DNA of 64,000 nt. Origin: an uncultured Thermoguttaceae bacterium. Its GTDB lineage: Bacteria; Planctomycetota; Planctomycetia; Pirellulales; Thermoguttaceae. The translations under genes were made by a program, and so were the position numbers. Of the stretch, positions 47,870-58,943 are shown one piece after another (within the stretch, counting starts at the first letter, position 1; each line of letters opens with the position of its first letter). The notes beneath the pieces were generated by a model that saw only the letters and a list, made by a program, of their open reading frames with translations, was not told the DNA's origin and made no database searches. The DNA is taken from contig CALKER010000007.1 in the NCBI GenBank assembly GCA_938084835.1, positions 310,001 through 374,000 on the forward strand, written 5' to 3'.

Positions 47870-48351
47870 GCCATTTTCTCCCTACGAATCAACCGGTGGA
47901 ACCATCGGCGAGCTGCTGCCGACCCTACGACCTGTCATGCGGTCCTAGCTTATCTTCGGGCCTTTTAAAATCAAGCCATCCCCAAAACCTAGACCCCGTC
48001 AAGGGAGCTGCCGCACCCAGTCCTCCCACGGGCTCGTTAGAGGAGTCTCACGATTCCCCTGTGCCATTGGTAGGCCGTCCTTTCCCAGACGCACTCCGCC
48101 TTCGAACGGTTCAGAACTTTGCCCTACCTCACAGCTCGTCCCGGCATTTCAGCCCCCGCAAACTTCCCGCATTCCAGTGCGACACGAGGAATGACCTATG
48201 GCACTACGACCTCCCTCTGGCGTCCTCACTGCTTGCAGGCTTAATCCACCCTCCCGCGAGTGGACTCGCGGAGAAATCGCCTCTGCGGTAAAATGAAACT
48301 TTCCCGAACTGCCCCGGGCGAAAGTTTGCCGCCAAAAACCGCGTTCTTGGA
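47870..48351. other. divergent intergenic region before the dnaA-like gene
   Basis: 482 bases with no supported gene. Its right part holds two inverted repeats close to the dnaA-like start. Confidence 0.5.
48254..48327. promoter_or_regulatory. two inverted repeats upstream of the dnaA-like gene
   Basis: CCGCGAGT-GG-ACTCGCGG at 48254-48271 is a perfect 8-bp dyad. AAACTTTC (48296-48303) and GAAAGTTT (48320-48327) form a second perfect 8-bp dyad with a C/G-rich centre. Both precede the start codon at 48352 by less than 100 bases. Confidence 0.5.
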
Positions 48352-49389
48352 ATGAACGAGAGCGCGCAACTCACGGGCTTTGGGATGTCTAGTAAAAAGA
48401 TTAGTGAACTAAACAAAGATGAGCCGTGCTTTGGCGTGAGCCGCCGAGCGGCAGGACTACTAGGGGAACCATTTCTTATTACCTGCCTGCGGACCGGCTC
48501 GTTTCGGGCAGTTACCCTGTATTGCTGCCCGAAAGGTGACGGCAGAATAGCCCGATTGCTCGCACGGGAATTATCAACCGGCTTGCAGGGTGGAGCTAAG
48601 TTGGTATGGACCGGCCGGCAGTTTCTGCGGGCCTATCGAGACGCCCTCCAAACGAAGACTTTGGAGCAATTCCGGGCCCTCATTAGCGGCGCCACCGTCG
48701 TGGCAGTGGAGGCCATCGAGGTGCTCGCGAAGAGCCCTGGAGCCCAGGAGCAACTTGTTGGGCTTCTCGATGGGGTCGAGGCGTCCGACGGTGCATGGGG
48801 GCTGACGACCTCGTTAGATGTCGCACAGTGGGGTGTTTTCACCCCACGGTTAAGAAGCCGGCTAGCTGCTGCCCTCACTTTGGCGTGGTCTGCTGCATCA
48901 CCTGGTGGAAGGTTTTCACCTCCCTTAGGGGGGTTTCATGACAATTTTCGTAGTAATTCGGGTTATGAAGGGGTGGTGGAAAGCGGATCGGATCCCCTTC
49001 CCCCGTCCGCTGGTCCCACGCCGGAGCTTGAGAGCCAGCATCTAACCCCAACGGCCGAAGGCATCAAGGAGTTGGCCGAGCTTGCCAGGCAGGTTGCGCA
49101 CATGTGGGGGATCTCAGTGCCAGAACTTAGGGGACCAGCGCGCCATCGTGCGGTGGTAACCGCCCGGCATGTGGCGATGTATCTGGCCCGCTGGCGACTC
49201 CGGCTAAGTTTCGAGCAGATCGGACGGTATTTCGGTGGCCGGGACCACAGCACGGTCGCTCATGCCTGTCGCCGTGTGGCGGCCGAGCTGAGCCGCGACC
49301 TCGAACTCCGGAGTAGTATCGCCTCAGTGGAGGCCCTGTTAGACGCGGAGCCTACGCTGTTTCCCCCCTTCGGCACAGGAGTCCGGTAA
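48352..49389 (+). CDS. DnaA-like protein with degenerate ATPase domain and intact DNA-binding domain IV
   Basis: 345 residues, shorter than standard DnaA (about 450). Domain IV is intact at about 238-330: LSFEQIGRYFGGRDHSTVAHACRRV matches the DnaA-box-binding helix-turn-helix almost exactly. Residues about 50-175 align with DnaA domain III but with key motifs destroyed: Walker A is CPKGDGRI instead of GxxGxGKT, and Walker B is VVAVEAIE instead of VLLIDD. LTTSLD and RLRSRLAAALTLAW still follow in the expected order. The lid subdomain is replaced by a Gly/Ser-rich linker (about 180-235), and domain I is not recognisable. It lies next to dnaN, dciA and gyrB. ATP-driven origin melting by this protein seems unlikely. 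Confidence 0.75.
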   Translation: MNESAQLTGFGMSSKKISELNKDEPCFGVSRRAAGLLGEPFLITCLRTGSFRAVTLYCCPKGDGRIARLLARELSTGLQGGAKLVWTGRQFLRAYRDALQTKTLEQFRALISGATVVAVEAIEVLAKSPGAQEQLVGLLDGVEASDGAWGLTTSLDVAQWGVFTPRLRSRLAAALTLAWSAASPGGRFSPPLGGFHDNFRSNSGYEGVVESGSDPLPPSAGPTPELESQHLTPTAEGIKELAELARQVAHMWGISVPELRGPARHRAVVTARHVAMYLARWRLRLSFEQIGRYFGGRDHSTVAHACRRVAAELSRDLELRSSIASVEALLDAEPTLFPPFGTGVR

Positions 49390-49854
49390 TCCTTAGAGGT
49401 ACCGGGGAAATCCTGTCAAAACCATGACCCAGAGGGTCAGCAGAGGAACCTGGCTGAGCTTAACCTAGGGAATAACCGCCGCGTTTGCAACAGAGCACAC
49501 CAGGAGCGGGCAGGTTCTGACATAGTGCAAAACAGGTTTTCCGCACGGCCACTGGACGCCGGCGCAAGGTGCGAAAACTCCGGAAAATACCGCTAACACC
49601 CACTGTTTGCCAACAGTTTAACACCATACCCGCGGAAAGACATACGTACGCCAATTCGAGGCTGTAGAGAGAAAAATTAACTAACCAAACTCTTTCCACA
49701 CTCGTTCCTTGTAGGCTGAACCTGGGAAATACGCATCCTAAATACTCCGAGACGGTATACCGTTCCGGACATCCGGATCATGGGATGCGAACTGACTGAG
49801 TTCGGTAGTGAGAGCTTGAAGCCGCAAACCGAGGATTGAAGGTAAATCTCGGCA
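49390..49854. other. intergenic region between dnaA-like gene and dnaN
   Basis: 465 bases, fairly AT-rich, a typical oriC position. Only degenerate DnaA boxes are seen (TTTTCCGCA near 49540 and CTTTCCACA near 49692), each with two mismatches. No gene. Confidence 0.5.
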
Positions 49855-50967
49855 ATGAAACTAACGTGCGAACGGGTAAAGCTTCTCGAAGCTTTTTCAT
49901 TGGCGGGGGCAGTTGTGCCTTCGCGCACGCCTAAACCCATTCTTGAGAACGTCCGCTTGAAGGTAGAAGACTCCAAGGTTTACCTGGAGGCGACAGATCT
50001 CGAAATCGGCCTCCGGATCGAAGCAACCGGCGTGGATGTTCAGGCTGGGGGCGAGGTACTTCTGCCGATCCGCCGCTTTGGGCTAATCCTGCGGGAGGTC
50101 CCCGACGAAAAGCTGAACATTGAAGCTGCCGGCGATCAATTGGTCGTGCGAGGGGCTAGCTGCGAATTTCAGCTGCCAACCTCCGATCCGTTGGAATATC
50201 CCCCCATTACCTCCGGGGATCGGGCGGGCTACTGCATCACCACTGGAAAGATTATCCACAATCTGGTTCGGAGGACAGCATTTGCTATCGATCCGGACAG
50301 CCCCCACTATGCTTTGGGCGGAATTTATCTGGAGTTTACCCCCGAGCGAATTTTTGCCGTAGGAACGGATGGTCGGCGTCTTGCAGCCCAGGAGGGAGCG
50401 GGAAGGTTGGTCGGCAAGCCGGCAGTGGATTCGGTTGTCGCTTTACCCCAGGCCCTGCGGTTGGTTGATCGGGCAGTGGGAACTTCGGATGAAGAGCTGT
50501 ACGTTTCTCCCCAGGAGAGCGTCTTAGAGATATGGGCCAATGGATTGCTGGTGGTCTCCCGACTCATTGAGGGGCGATTTCCCCCGTGGCGTGAGGTGTT
50601 GCCGCGAACTCCTGCCGAGGTGAGGTTTTCCATCCCAGTCGGTCAACTTTTGGCGGGAGTACGGCAGGCCCAGATTGTTGTGGATCCCAATTCGCCGGGG
50701 GTGATCTTCCATCTGCGAAACGGTCGGCTGATTCTTTCAGCTCGGGGCCATACCACAGGGGAGGGGCGAATTGAAATTCCCCTCGATTACGATGGACCCG
50801 AGGCTCGAGTGCGTCTGAACCCCAAATATCTAACTGATTTCCTGGGAACAATTGAATCCGAACAGACTCTTCAGGTTGAGCTTCGCGGGCCGAGGAGTGC
50901 CGTCGTATTTGCTACAGGCGACGGATACACGTATTTGGTGATGCCGATGGCCATGGAAGGTGCTTAG
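49855..50967 (+). CDS. dnaN: DNA polymerase III beta sliding clamp
   Basis: 370 residues, the normal length. The three clamp domains are seen as the N-terminal KLTCERVKLLEAFSLAGAVV, then a middle VRRTAFAIDPDSPHYALGGI and IYLEFTPERIFAVGTDGRRLAA, and the C-terminal YLVMPMAMEGA. The VGTDGRRLA and the terminal VMPM motif are diagnostic. Two copies form the ring that holds Pol III on DNA. A perfect DnaA box lies within the coding region at 50252-50260. Confidence 0.96.
   Translation: MKLTCERVKLLEAFSLAGAVVPSRTPKPILENVRLKVEDSKVYLEATDLEIGLRIEATGVDVQAGGEVLLPIRRFGLILREVPDEKLNIEAAGDQLVVRGASCEFQLPTSDPLEYPPITSGDRAGYCITTGKIIHNLVRRTAFAIDPDSPHYALGGIYLEFTPERIFAVGTDGRRLAAQEGAGRLVGKPAVDSVVALPQALRLVDRAVGTSDEELYVSPQESVLEIWANGLLVVSRLIEGRFPPWREVLPRTPAEVRFSIPVGQLLAGVRQAQIVVDPNSPGVIFHLRNGRLILSARGHTTGEGRIEIPLDYDGPEARVRLNPKYLTDFLGTIESEQTLQVELRGPRSAVVFATGDGYTYLVMPMAMEGA
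50252..50260 (+). promoter_or_regulatory. perfect DnaA box inside dnaN
   Basis: TTATCCACA matches the DnaA box consensus at all nine positions. A single box inside a coding region may be chance, but it is close to the dnaA-like gene. Confidence 0.35.
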
Positions 50968-51076
50968 TGTTTTTTCCTAGGAGAATCTTACCCATAGGAT
51001 TAAAGTGGGAGCGGTGAAGGATCTTGCAAGCAAATGACAGGTGGAAGATTGGCCGATGTAGTTCGGGCTAAGGTAA

Positions 51077-51394
51077 GTGGTGGTGCGAAGAGGCAGCGGG
51101 GAACCAAAGAGATTAAGTGAAGTCCTTGGCGAGCTTGCGGGGAGTTCCGGCTTTGGTCGGGTGTTGGCCTCCGCCGAGTGGGAAACAGCCTGGCGGCGCG
51201 TGGTGGGTTCGGAAATCGCTTCGCAGACGGCGGTGCGCCTCCCGCGGGCGGGGCGACTGGAGGTGGTGGTGACCCACCCCGTACTCCTGCAGGAGCTAAG
51301 CTTCCGCAAGGAAGAGCTGCTTGCCGGGCTGCGTCGCGAGCTTCCCCATCAGAAGCTTAGCGACTTACGCTTTCGGTTGGGAGTGGTGGATTAA
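51077..51394 (+). CDS. dciA: DciA-like DUF721 protein
   Basis: 105 residues. The sequence matches the DUF721 family: LSEVLGELAGSSGFGRVLAS, AWRRVVGSEIASQTAVRLPR, then LEVVVTHPVLLQELSFRKEE. DciA helps load the replicative helicase DnaB and is the usual replacement for DnaC/DnaI in bacteria outside a few lineages. It lies between dnaN and gyrB as in other phyla. GTG 51077 or 51083 may be the start; TAAGG fits the second better. Confidence 0.85.
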   Translation: MVVRRGSGEPKRLSEVLGELAGSSGFGRVLASAEWETAWRRVVGSEIASQTAVRLPRAGRLEVVVTHPVLLQELSFRKEELLAGLRRELPHQKLSDLRFRLGVVD

Positions 51395-51454
51395 CTCCGT
51401 GGATTGTGTTTTTGTTCACTAATGGCTGGCGCGGGCACAGCGTGCTTGATTTGA

Positions 51455-54013
<2,559 letters not shown>

Positions 54014-54140
54014 ATTGTTAGAGTTAAACCTTATAGGCTAACCAACCGGCGGCAAAAGGGGCCGGGCTAGCGGATCCCCACAGTTGCCGATTCCTTGCCC
54101 TTTCTTGGCGTGACTCCCCGCGCCGTTAAACTGGGCGCAG

Positions 54141-54175
54141 AAAAAAAACCCGCCTTGGAGGGGCGGGTCTTTCAC
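54141..54175. terminator. rho-independent terminator, possibly bidirectional, after gyrB
   Basis: ACCCGCC pairs with GGCGGGT (7 bp). A run of eight A residues lies upstream and CTTTC downstream, so it could act for both gyrB and the convergent small secreted-protein gene. Confidence 0.7.
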
Positions 54176-54260
54176 TTTCTCTTCCCTCAACCTTTTGGGA
54201 ACCGCTGTTTCCGTCTCGCCAGGATAATTTGACACTTTGCGGGAGATGTCCAACGTAGTG

Positions 54261-54584
54261 TCAGAACACATCGAGAATAAAGTGGTGGCCCTGGTGATAC
54301 CGTCGCGGCTCGGGGTAATAATTGAACCACTTCCGGTTGTAGACTGGTATCCTCATTTCGGGAGGATATCGGAAGTAAAGGTCCTCGGCGCTTCGGAAGT
54401 AATCTCGAGCCCAAAAGTTTTGCGGATAGTACACATAGGGGTAGTGGTAAAAGCGGTTCCAATCCTGGGTTGTGTAAGTGCCAGCCCATTGACGCCCAAA
54501 CGCCTGCTGGGCGAAAGCTTGGTCGCTTATTAGAACGGTTCCGGTCAAAATCACCAAAGCTACTAGAAATCCGATTGTGCGCAT
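54261..54584 (-). CDS. small secreted Tyr-rich protein, unidentified
   Basis: 107 residues. A signal peptide (MRTIGFLVALVILTGTVLIS, cleavage near DQAFA) is followed by an aromatic-rich, mostly polar chain with many Tyr, Phe and Trp residues (FYHYPYVYYPQNFW, NRKWFNYYPE). AGAGGG lies 9 bases upstream of the ATG, which favours this start over a longer upstream extension. Small Tyr/Pro-rich secreted proteins are frequent in planctomycetes, but no function is known to me. It is convergent with gyrB. Confidence 0.65.
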   Translation of the reverse strand: MRTIGFLVALVILTGTVLISDQAFAQQAFGRQWAGTYTTQDWNRFYHYPYVYYPQNFWARDYFRSAEDLYFRYPPEMRIPVYNRKWFNYYPEPRRYHQGHHFILDVF

Positions 54585-55086
54585 CCTTGCGACCCTCTTC
54601 TCGGTTTTTAAGCTATTTGCTACTAGCGGCCGAGACTTTCTAAGAAAACCTGTGGACCCCTTGGGATAATCGCCCTTTTCGTTTAAATCGGTCTTGGTAA
54701 AGGAAAAACTGTAGGCGAACGTCGTGCGAGAAGGACTCAGGGAATTAGTTAAAGTGTCGAAGACCTTCCACTTCGGCCGCAAAACTCCTTGCGACCAAAG
54801 CTGCCGTCCGATTGCGGGCGCAAAAAGTCTGCATAAAATTATGACATCGCGAGCATAAAAACTTGGTAAATTTTGGATTTTCCCGGTGGACACTACGCGG
54901 GCTGCCACTTAGATTACCATTTTTGCTGGCATTTTTGCTCCGCGCCCAACTGACTGTAAAAACACCGCGGAGTCGGCGAGGAGGAAGGCACCCGTCCTCA
55001 GGAGCCTAGTTGGCAGGGCAAGCTTTGCCGAGGACGAACCGTTTTTGGAGTGAGGACCTGATTGGAGAGGATAGGGAGAAACTTCC
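54585..55086. other. intergenic region upstream of the DUF6580 gene
   Basis: About 500 bases. The last 150 contain several complementary segments that may form a structured leader (see the entry at 54938-55013). No gene. Confidence 0.4.
54938..55013 (+). promoter_or_regulatory. possible structured RNA leader of the DUF6580 gene
   Basis: CTCCGCG (54938-54944) pairs with CGCGGAG (54966-54972), and CCAACT (54946-54951) could pair with AGTTGG (55008-55013). More short inverted repeats follow before the start codon. It does not match the cobalamin riboswitch core. A structured mRNA leader is possible. Confidence 0.25.
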
Positions 55087-55650
55087 ATGCGTCGCGCTCA
55101 TTTCTGGGTTGTAGTGGGTTTCATCTCCGCTGCGGCGTTTTCCCGGCTTATTCCGCATCCGCCGAACCTGACACCCATAGGGGCGATGGCGCTTTTTGGT
55201 GGGGCCGCCTTCGGCTGGACCTGGGCTGCATTTGCTCTCCCTTTAGGCGCTATGCTTTTAAGCGATGTGGTGTTGGGGGCTCTGGCCGGGGATTTGTCTG
55301 TCACTTTTCACCCGCACATGCCGGTGGTCTATTTGGCGTTCGTAATCAATGTGATCTTGGGGCAGCTGCTCCTTCGGCGGCCGGGAGTGGTCCGCCTGGG
55401 CGCCGTAGTTTCTGTCGGCGCTATCCAATTTTTTGTCCTAACCAACTTTGCGGTTTGGGCAATCGGGTCTTGGTATCCGAAGACTTGGGAAGGTCTTGTG
55501 GCGTGCTATGTGGCGGCTCTGCCGTTCTTCCAGAATCAATTGCTCGGAGATCTGGCATTTAGTGCCGTGTTGTTCGGGGCGTGGGCGTTAGTGCAGCAAA
55601 CGATTCCCGCTCTTCGGCCGGCACAGGTGTCGACGAGGGCTGGGGAGTGA
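55087..55650 (+). CDS. DUF6580-type integral membrane protein, ECF S-component-like
   Basis: 187 residues with five or six membrane helices. The N-terminal FSRLIPHPPNLTPIGAMALF and the GGAAFGWTWAAFALPLGAML core fit the DUF6580 family. These proteins resemble the substrate-binding subunits of energy-coupling-factor vitamin transporters in size and topology, but the ligand is unknown. Only the T-component and ATPases, encoded elsewhere, would complete such a transporter. The start codon has AGGGAG upstream. Confidence 0.65.
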   Translation: MRRAHFWVVVGFISAAAFSRLIPHPPNLTPIGAMALFGGAAFGWTWAAFALPLGAMLLSDVVLGALAGDLSVTFHPHMPVVYLAFVINVILGQLLLRRPGVVRLGAVVSVGAIQFFVLTNFAVWAIGSWYPKTWEGLVACYVAALPFFQNQLLGDLAFSAVLFGAWALVQQTIPALRPAQVSTRAGE

Positions 55651-55989
55651 GAGTTTGGGCGGCTGCGTCGCACAAGGTAAGCCGAAAAATCCCCCACCCG
55701 CAATAACGCGTGGTCCAGAGCGTCCCCTTAAGCCGTTTATATTGCGAAGTTTCAACTTTATTTAGGAGTTGCGGATATGCGAAGGGAGGCGGAAGTGTGG
55801 TAATTTGGGGGATTTTCAGGAAAACTGGCGGATTTGCCTTGGCTTTCGGCCCTGGTAGCTTCGGTGTTGGCTGGGTGTGACGCGTTGGCCTAACCCAAGG
55901 TTTTGGCGATAGCGGTTTTTCGGCAAGGTGGGCGGATCGGTTGCGATTCTCCCACGAACGTTTCTGCGAGGTTGGTCGTGTTTTGTTTG
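55651..55989. other. intergenic region before panD
   Basis: 339 bases with no supported gene; an in-frame extension of panD upstream is open but carries no family similarity. Confidence 0.4.
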
Positions 55990-56346
55990 ATGCTGAAATC
56001 AAAGATTCATCATGCTCGGGTCACAGCTGCCGAGCTGGAGTATGAAGGCAGTATCACAATTGACCGCCGCCTCATGGATGCTGCCCGGCTATTTCCGGGT
56101 GAGCAGGTCCACGTGTTGAATCTTAACACCGGTGACCGTTTCATTACTTATGTGATCGAAGGGCAGATGGATTCCGGAGCCATTGTGCTGAACGGTCCGG
56201 CTGCGCGCCTTGGCACAGTTGGGGACCGCTTGATCATCCTTTCGTACTGTCTGATCCCGGAGGAGGCCGTCTGTAATCACCGTCCGATTGTCGTTCGGGT
56301 AGACGAGAAGAACCGGCTTGTCGAGCCTCTGGAGGATCTCGGATAA
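55990..56346 (+). CDS. panD: aspartate 1-decarboxylase precursor
   Basis: 118 residues, the standard length. MLKSKIHHARVTAAELEYEG, followed by SITID, contains the Gly-Ser site where the proenzyme cleaves itself to form the pyruvoyl group. YVIEGQMDSGAIVLNGPAAR and the DRLIILSYCLIPEEAV segment complete the enzyme. It makes beta-alanine from aspartate for pantothenate and CoA. ATG 55990 is chosen because it fits the family start. A perfect DnaA box lies just past the stop codon. Confidence 0.95.
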   Translation: MLKSKIHHARVTAAELEYEGSITIDRRLMDAARLFPGEQVHVLNLNTGDRFITYVIEGQMDSGAIVLNGPAARLGTVGDRLIILSYCLIPEEAVCNHRPIVVRVDEKNRLVEPLEDLG

Positions 56347-56348
56347 GC

Positions 56349-56357
56349 TTATCCACA
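56349..56357 (+). promoter_or_regulatory. perfect DnaA box after panD
   Basis: TTATCCACA lies 3 bases after the panD stop codon. One perfect box by itself is compatible with chance. Confidence 0.35.
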
Positions 56358-56703
56358 GGTGCGAAATCTCCGAGTTTCGGCCGAAGTTACCAACCCGCAA
56401 CGGGGCTCCTCACGAGTAGTTTTTAGAAGTCCAAAGGAGCCGGGCTTCTTCTTCGGTTGGAGCTTCCTCTGGCAAGGAGAACCGTTACGCACCTGTCCGT
56501 GGTGCTGCGAGGGGGTTTTCAGAATATGACCCGTGTGCTGGTTAAATGATGAGCTTCTTCTTTGTGGAGGCCAGAAAAGCCCGCGGCGATTCGGTAGGTG
56601 GCCATTGAACCCGAACGGGTTCGACCTATTTTGCTTGTCCTTCAACGAAGAAAGGTGCGCTTACCCCTAAATTTGGGTGAGTTATTGGCGAAATCCGCGG
56701 TAT

Positions 56704-56731
56704 CATAATTTGGATAGTTTACATAATTTGG
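56704..56731 (+). repeat. tandem direct repeat CATAATTTGG, period 18
   Basis: CATAATTTGG occurs at 56704-56713 and 56722-56731, separated by ATAGTTTA. It lies in the most AT-rich stretch of this region, 136 bases before the DUF4010 gene. Confidence 0.5.
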
Positions 56732-56866
56732 TGAAAATGGCTGTCAATGGGCCGTCGACAAGTTAAATATGCCAGAATCCAATTGAGGGGGGTGTGTTCC
56801 CCGCGGTTGAGTTGGCGGAGCAAACTGGGCGCATTAAGGACTACTCACACAGGGTAAGTTGGAGGC

Positions 56867-58126
56867 ATGTTGGAGCCGATCCTCGTTTTCCGGCACCTGG
56901 GCCTTGCGGTTCTCCTGGGCCTGCTCGTAGGCCTTCAGCGGGAACACAGCGAGGTGAATAGGCCTGGGATGCGGACTTTTGCCCTAATCACCGTTTTGGG
57001 CACTGTGACAGCGCTGCTGGGGGAGGTCTACGGCGGCTGGGTCGTGGCCGCCGGTTTTCTCGGGGTGGTTGGGGCACTTCTGATACCAGCTATCCTCCTA
57101 GCAAACAGAGGGGAGGTAGATCCTGGAATTACCACGGATATTGCCGCCCTAGTGATGTACGGGGTGGGTGCCCTTCTTGTAGTCCTGCCTGAGGCTCCAG
57201 CTATTCCGGTGGCCATTGGTGGCGGTGTCGCGGTGCTCCTGCAGCTGAAGCCTGAACTTCACACCTTTGCCCATCGACTTGGGGACCAGGACCTTCGAGC
57301 CATTATGCAGTTTGCCCTAATTACCTGCGTGATACTTCCGGTGGTACCCAACCGCGCATTCGACCCATTCGGCGTGCTTAACCCGCGCGAGGCCTGGTTG
57401 ATGGTGGTGCTTATTGTGGGGATAAGCTTAAGCGGCTACATTCTGTACAAATTTGTAGGCGAGCAAGTGGGGATTTTGGTGGGGAGTATTTTGGGAGGGG
57501 CTGTGTCCAGCACTGCCGCTACGGTGGCCTACGCGCGTCAGGTGCGTTCGGGGCTGGTACCCGTTCGCGGGGCGGCCGTGGGGATTGCTATTGCTTCGGC
57601 TGTGGTATTTGTGCGGATCTTGGCCGAGGTAGCGGTGGTGGCGCCGGGGATGCTACCCCAACTTGTGCTTCCGTGCGCGCTTTTGCTGCTAGCCACGACC
57701 GGCCCGCCACTTACGCTTTTACTACGAAATCGCATGCACCACGGACCCCCCACTGAACCGCGAAATCCATCGGAGTTGGGGTCTGCCCTGTTCTTTGGGG
57801 CTACCTATCTTGTGGTGCTCTTTGCCTTGGCTGTGGCCAAGCGATATGTGGCCCCGGAATATCTGTATGCAGTGGCAGTCCTTTCCGGGCTGACGGATAT
57901 GGACGCTATCACTTTGTCCACGGCTCGGATGTTTTCTACCGAAGGTGTGGAGTCCTGGATCAGGGCTAATGGCTGGCGGCTTATTGTTACCGCCTCGCTC
58001 GCCAATCTCTTCTTTAAAACGCTTGTCGCAGGCCTGTTAGGAGGAGTGATCCTGGGACGCTACCTTCTGCTTGTTTTAGGGCCAGCGTTAATCCTTGGAT
58101 CTTTTTTGGTGATCATTTGGCCCTAG
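56867..58126 (+). CDS. MgtC/SapB-like and DUF4010 membrane protein
   Basis: 419 residues with about eleven membrane helices. The first 140 residues match the MgtC/SapB-like domain (LGLLVGLQREHSEVNRPGMR, FALITVLGTVTALL). From about 180 the DUF4010 domain follows (GGAVSSTAATVAYARQVRSG, LSGLTDMDAITLSTARMF). Proteins of this architecture are widespread; transport or membrane-potential control is proposed for MgtC, but the activity of this fusion is not established. It is the last + strand gene of the right part before the strand switch. Confidence 0.8.
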   Translation: MLEPILVFRHLGLAVLLGLLVGLQREHSEVNRPGMRTFALITVLGTVTALLGEVYGGWVVAAGFLGVVGALLIPAILLANRGEVDPGITTDIAALVMYGVGALLVVLPEAPAIPVAIGGGVAVLLQLKPELHTFAHRLGDQDLRAIMQFALITCVILPVVPNRAFDPFGVLNPREAWLMVVLIVGISLSGYILYKFVGEQVGILVGSILGGAVSSTAATVAYARQVRSGLVPVRGAAVGIAIASAVVFVRILAEVAVVAPGMLPQLVLPCALLLLATTGPPLTLLLRNRMHHGPPTEPRNPSELGSALFFGATYLVVLFALAVAKRYVAPEYLYAVAVLSGLTDMDAITLSTARMFSTEGVESWIRANGWRLIVTASLANLFFKTLVAGLLGGVILGRYLLLVLGPALILGSFLVIIWP

Positions 58127-58331
58127 GGAACGGGCGCGCCAAAGGGCTCTTTATCGCCTGCAAACCGGGCATTACCGGCCATGGCCTATCCGCAGCAAGA
58201 AACGCCGTCCGGCTCGAATACCCGCGAGGCCGAGGACCAAAACTTAAACTTCCGCACCTCCTCCGTGAAAAGGCCTTTTTGAATCGGTGCCAGACTAGCG
58301 CCAAAGTCGGGAGATGACTTTCTAGGGGCTG

Positions 58332-58943
58332 CTAACCTTCGAGGAGGCGGACAAGCAGGGGGACGAGTTTCCGCAGAGCTCGCCCGCGATGGCTGATTGC
58401 GTTTTTGACGACGGGCCCTAGCTCCGCGAAGGTCCGGTGATACTCCGGGATTTCGAAGACTGGGTCGTAGCCGAAGCCACACTGTCCACGAGGTTCTTCC
58501 GTAATTCGCCCATGACACACTTCGCAAACTTCGAGGCGAACGCGTCCCTCCGGATCGGCAACTGCCATGTGACAGACAAAGCGGGCATGCCGATTTTCCA
58601 GGGGAACACCACGGAGTTTCTCCAGGAGCAGTTTGTAGTTATCTTGGTCCGCTGCATGCATTCCCGCAAAGCGGGCGGAAAGAACCCCGGGCTGGCCTCC
58701 CAGGGCTTCCACCTCTAGGCCGCTATCCTCGGCCAAGACCCAATGCTTTAGTGCGCCAGCCAACAGGGATGCCTTCTTCCTTGCATTCTCCGCAAAAGTC
58801 CTCCCGTCTTCCTCTACCGGGGGTACTTCGGAAAATTCCGTGAGGGTCTTCCACATAAGCCCCGCTTTTTCTAAAACAAGCGCAATCTCTTGGGATTTTC
58901 CGCGATTGGCTGTCCCGATGACAACAACCGGTCTTTCGTTCAT
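58332..58943 (-). CDS. rdgB: XTP/dITP diphosphatase (non-canonical purine NTP pyrophosphatase)
   Basis: 203 residues. The RdgB/HAM1 motifs are in order: VVIGTANRGKSQEI at the start, EEDGRTFAENARKKA, AEDSGLEVEALGGQPGVLSA, GQCGFGYDPVFEIP, FAELGPVVKNAISHRGRAL. The enzyme removes dITP, dXTP and related faulty nucleotides from the pool by hydrolysis to the monophosphate. It is complete and has a normal length. It begins the minus-strand run at the right end of the window. Confidence 0.95.
   Translation of the reverse strand: MNERPVVVIGTANRGKSQEIALVLEKAGLMWKTLTEFSEVPPVEEDGRTFAENARKKASLLAGALKHWVLAEDSGLEVEALGGQPGVLSARFAGMHAADQDNYKLLLEKLRGVPLENRHARFVCHMAVADPEGRVRLEVCEVCHGRITEEPRGQCGFGYDPVFEIPEYHRTFAELGPVVKNAISHRGRALRKLVPLLVRLLEG

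Larger units (their letters stand above)
56347..56866. other. intergenic region panD-DUF4010 with AT-rich direct repeat
   Basis: 520 bases with no gene. It holds a DnaA box and an AT-rich segment (56690-56775) with a tandem direct repeat at 56704-56731. Confidence 0.5.

Noticed and set aside
54930..55030. cobalamin riboswitch
   Set aside because: The region has paired segments, but the conserved B12-box core is missing.
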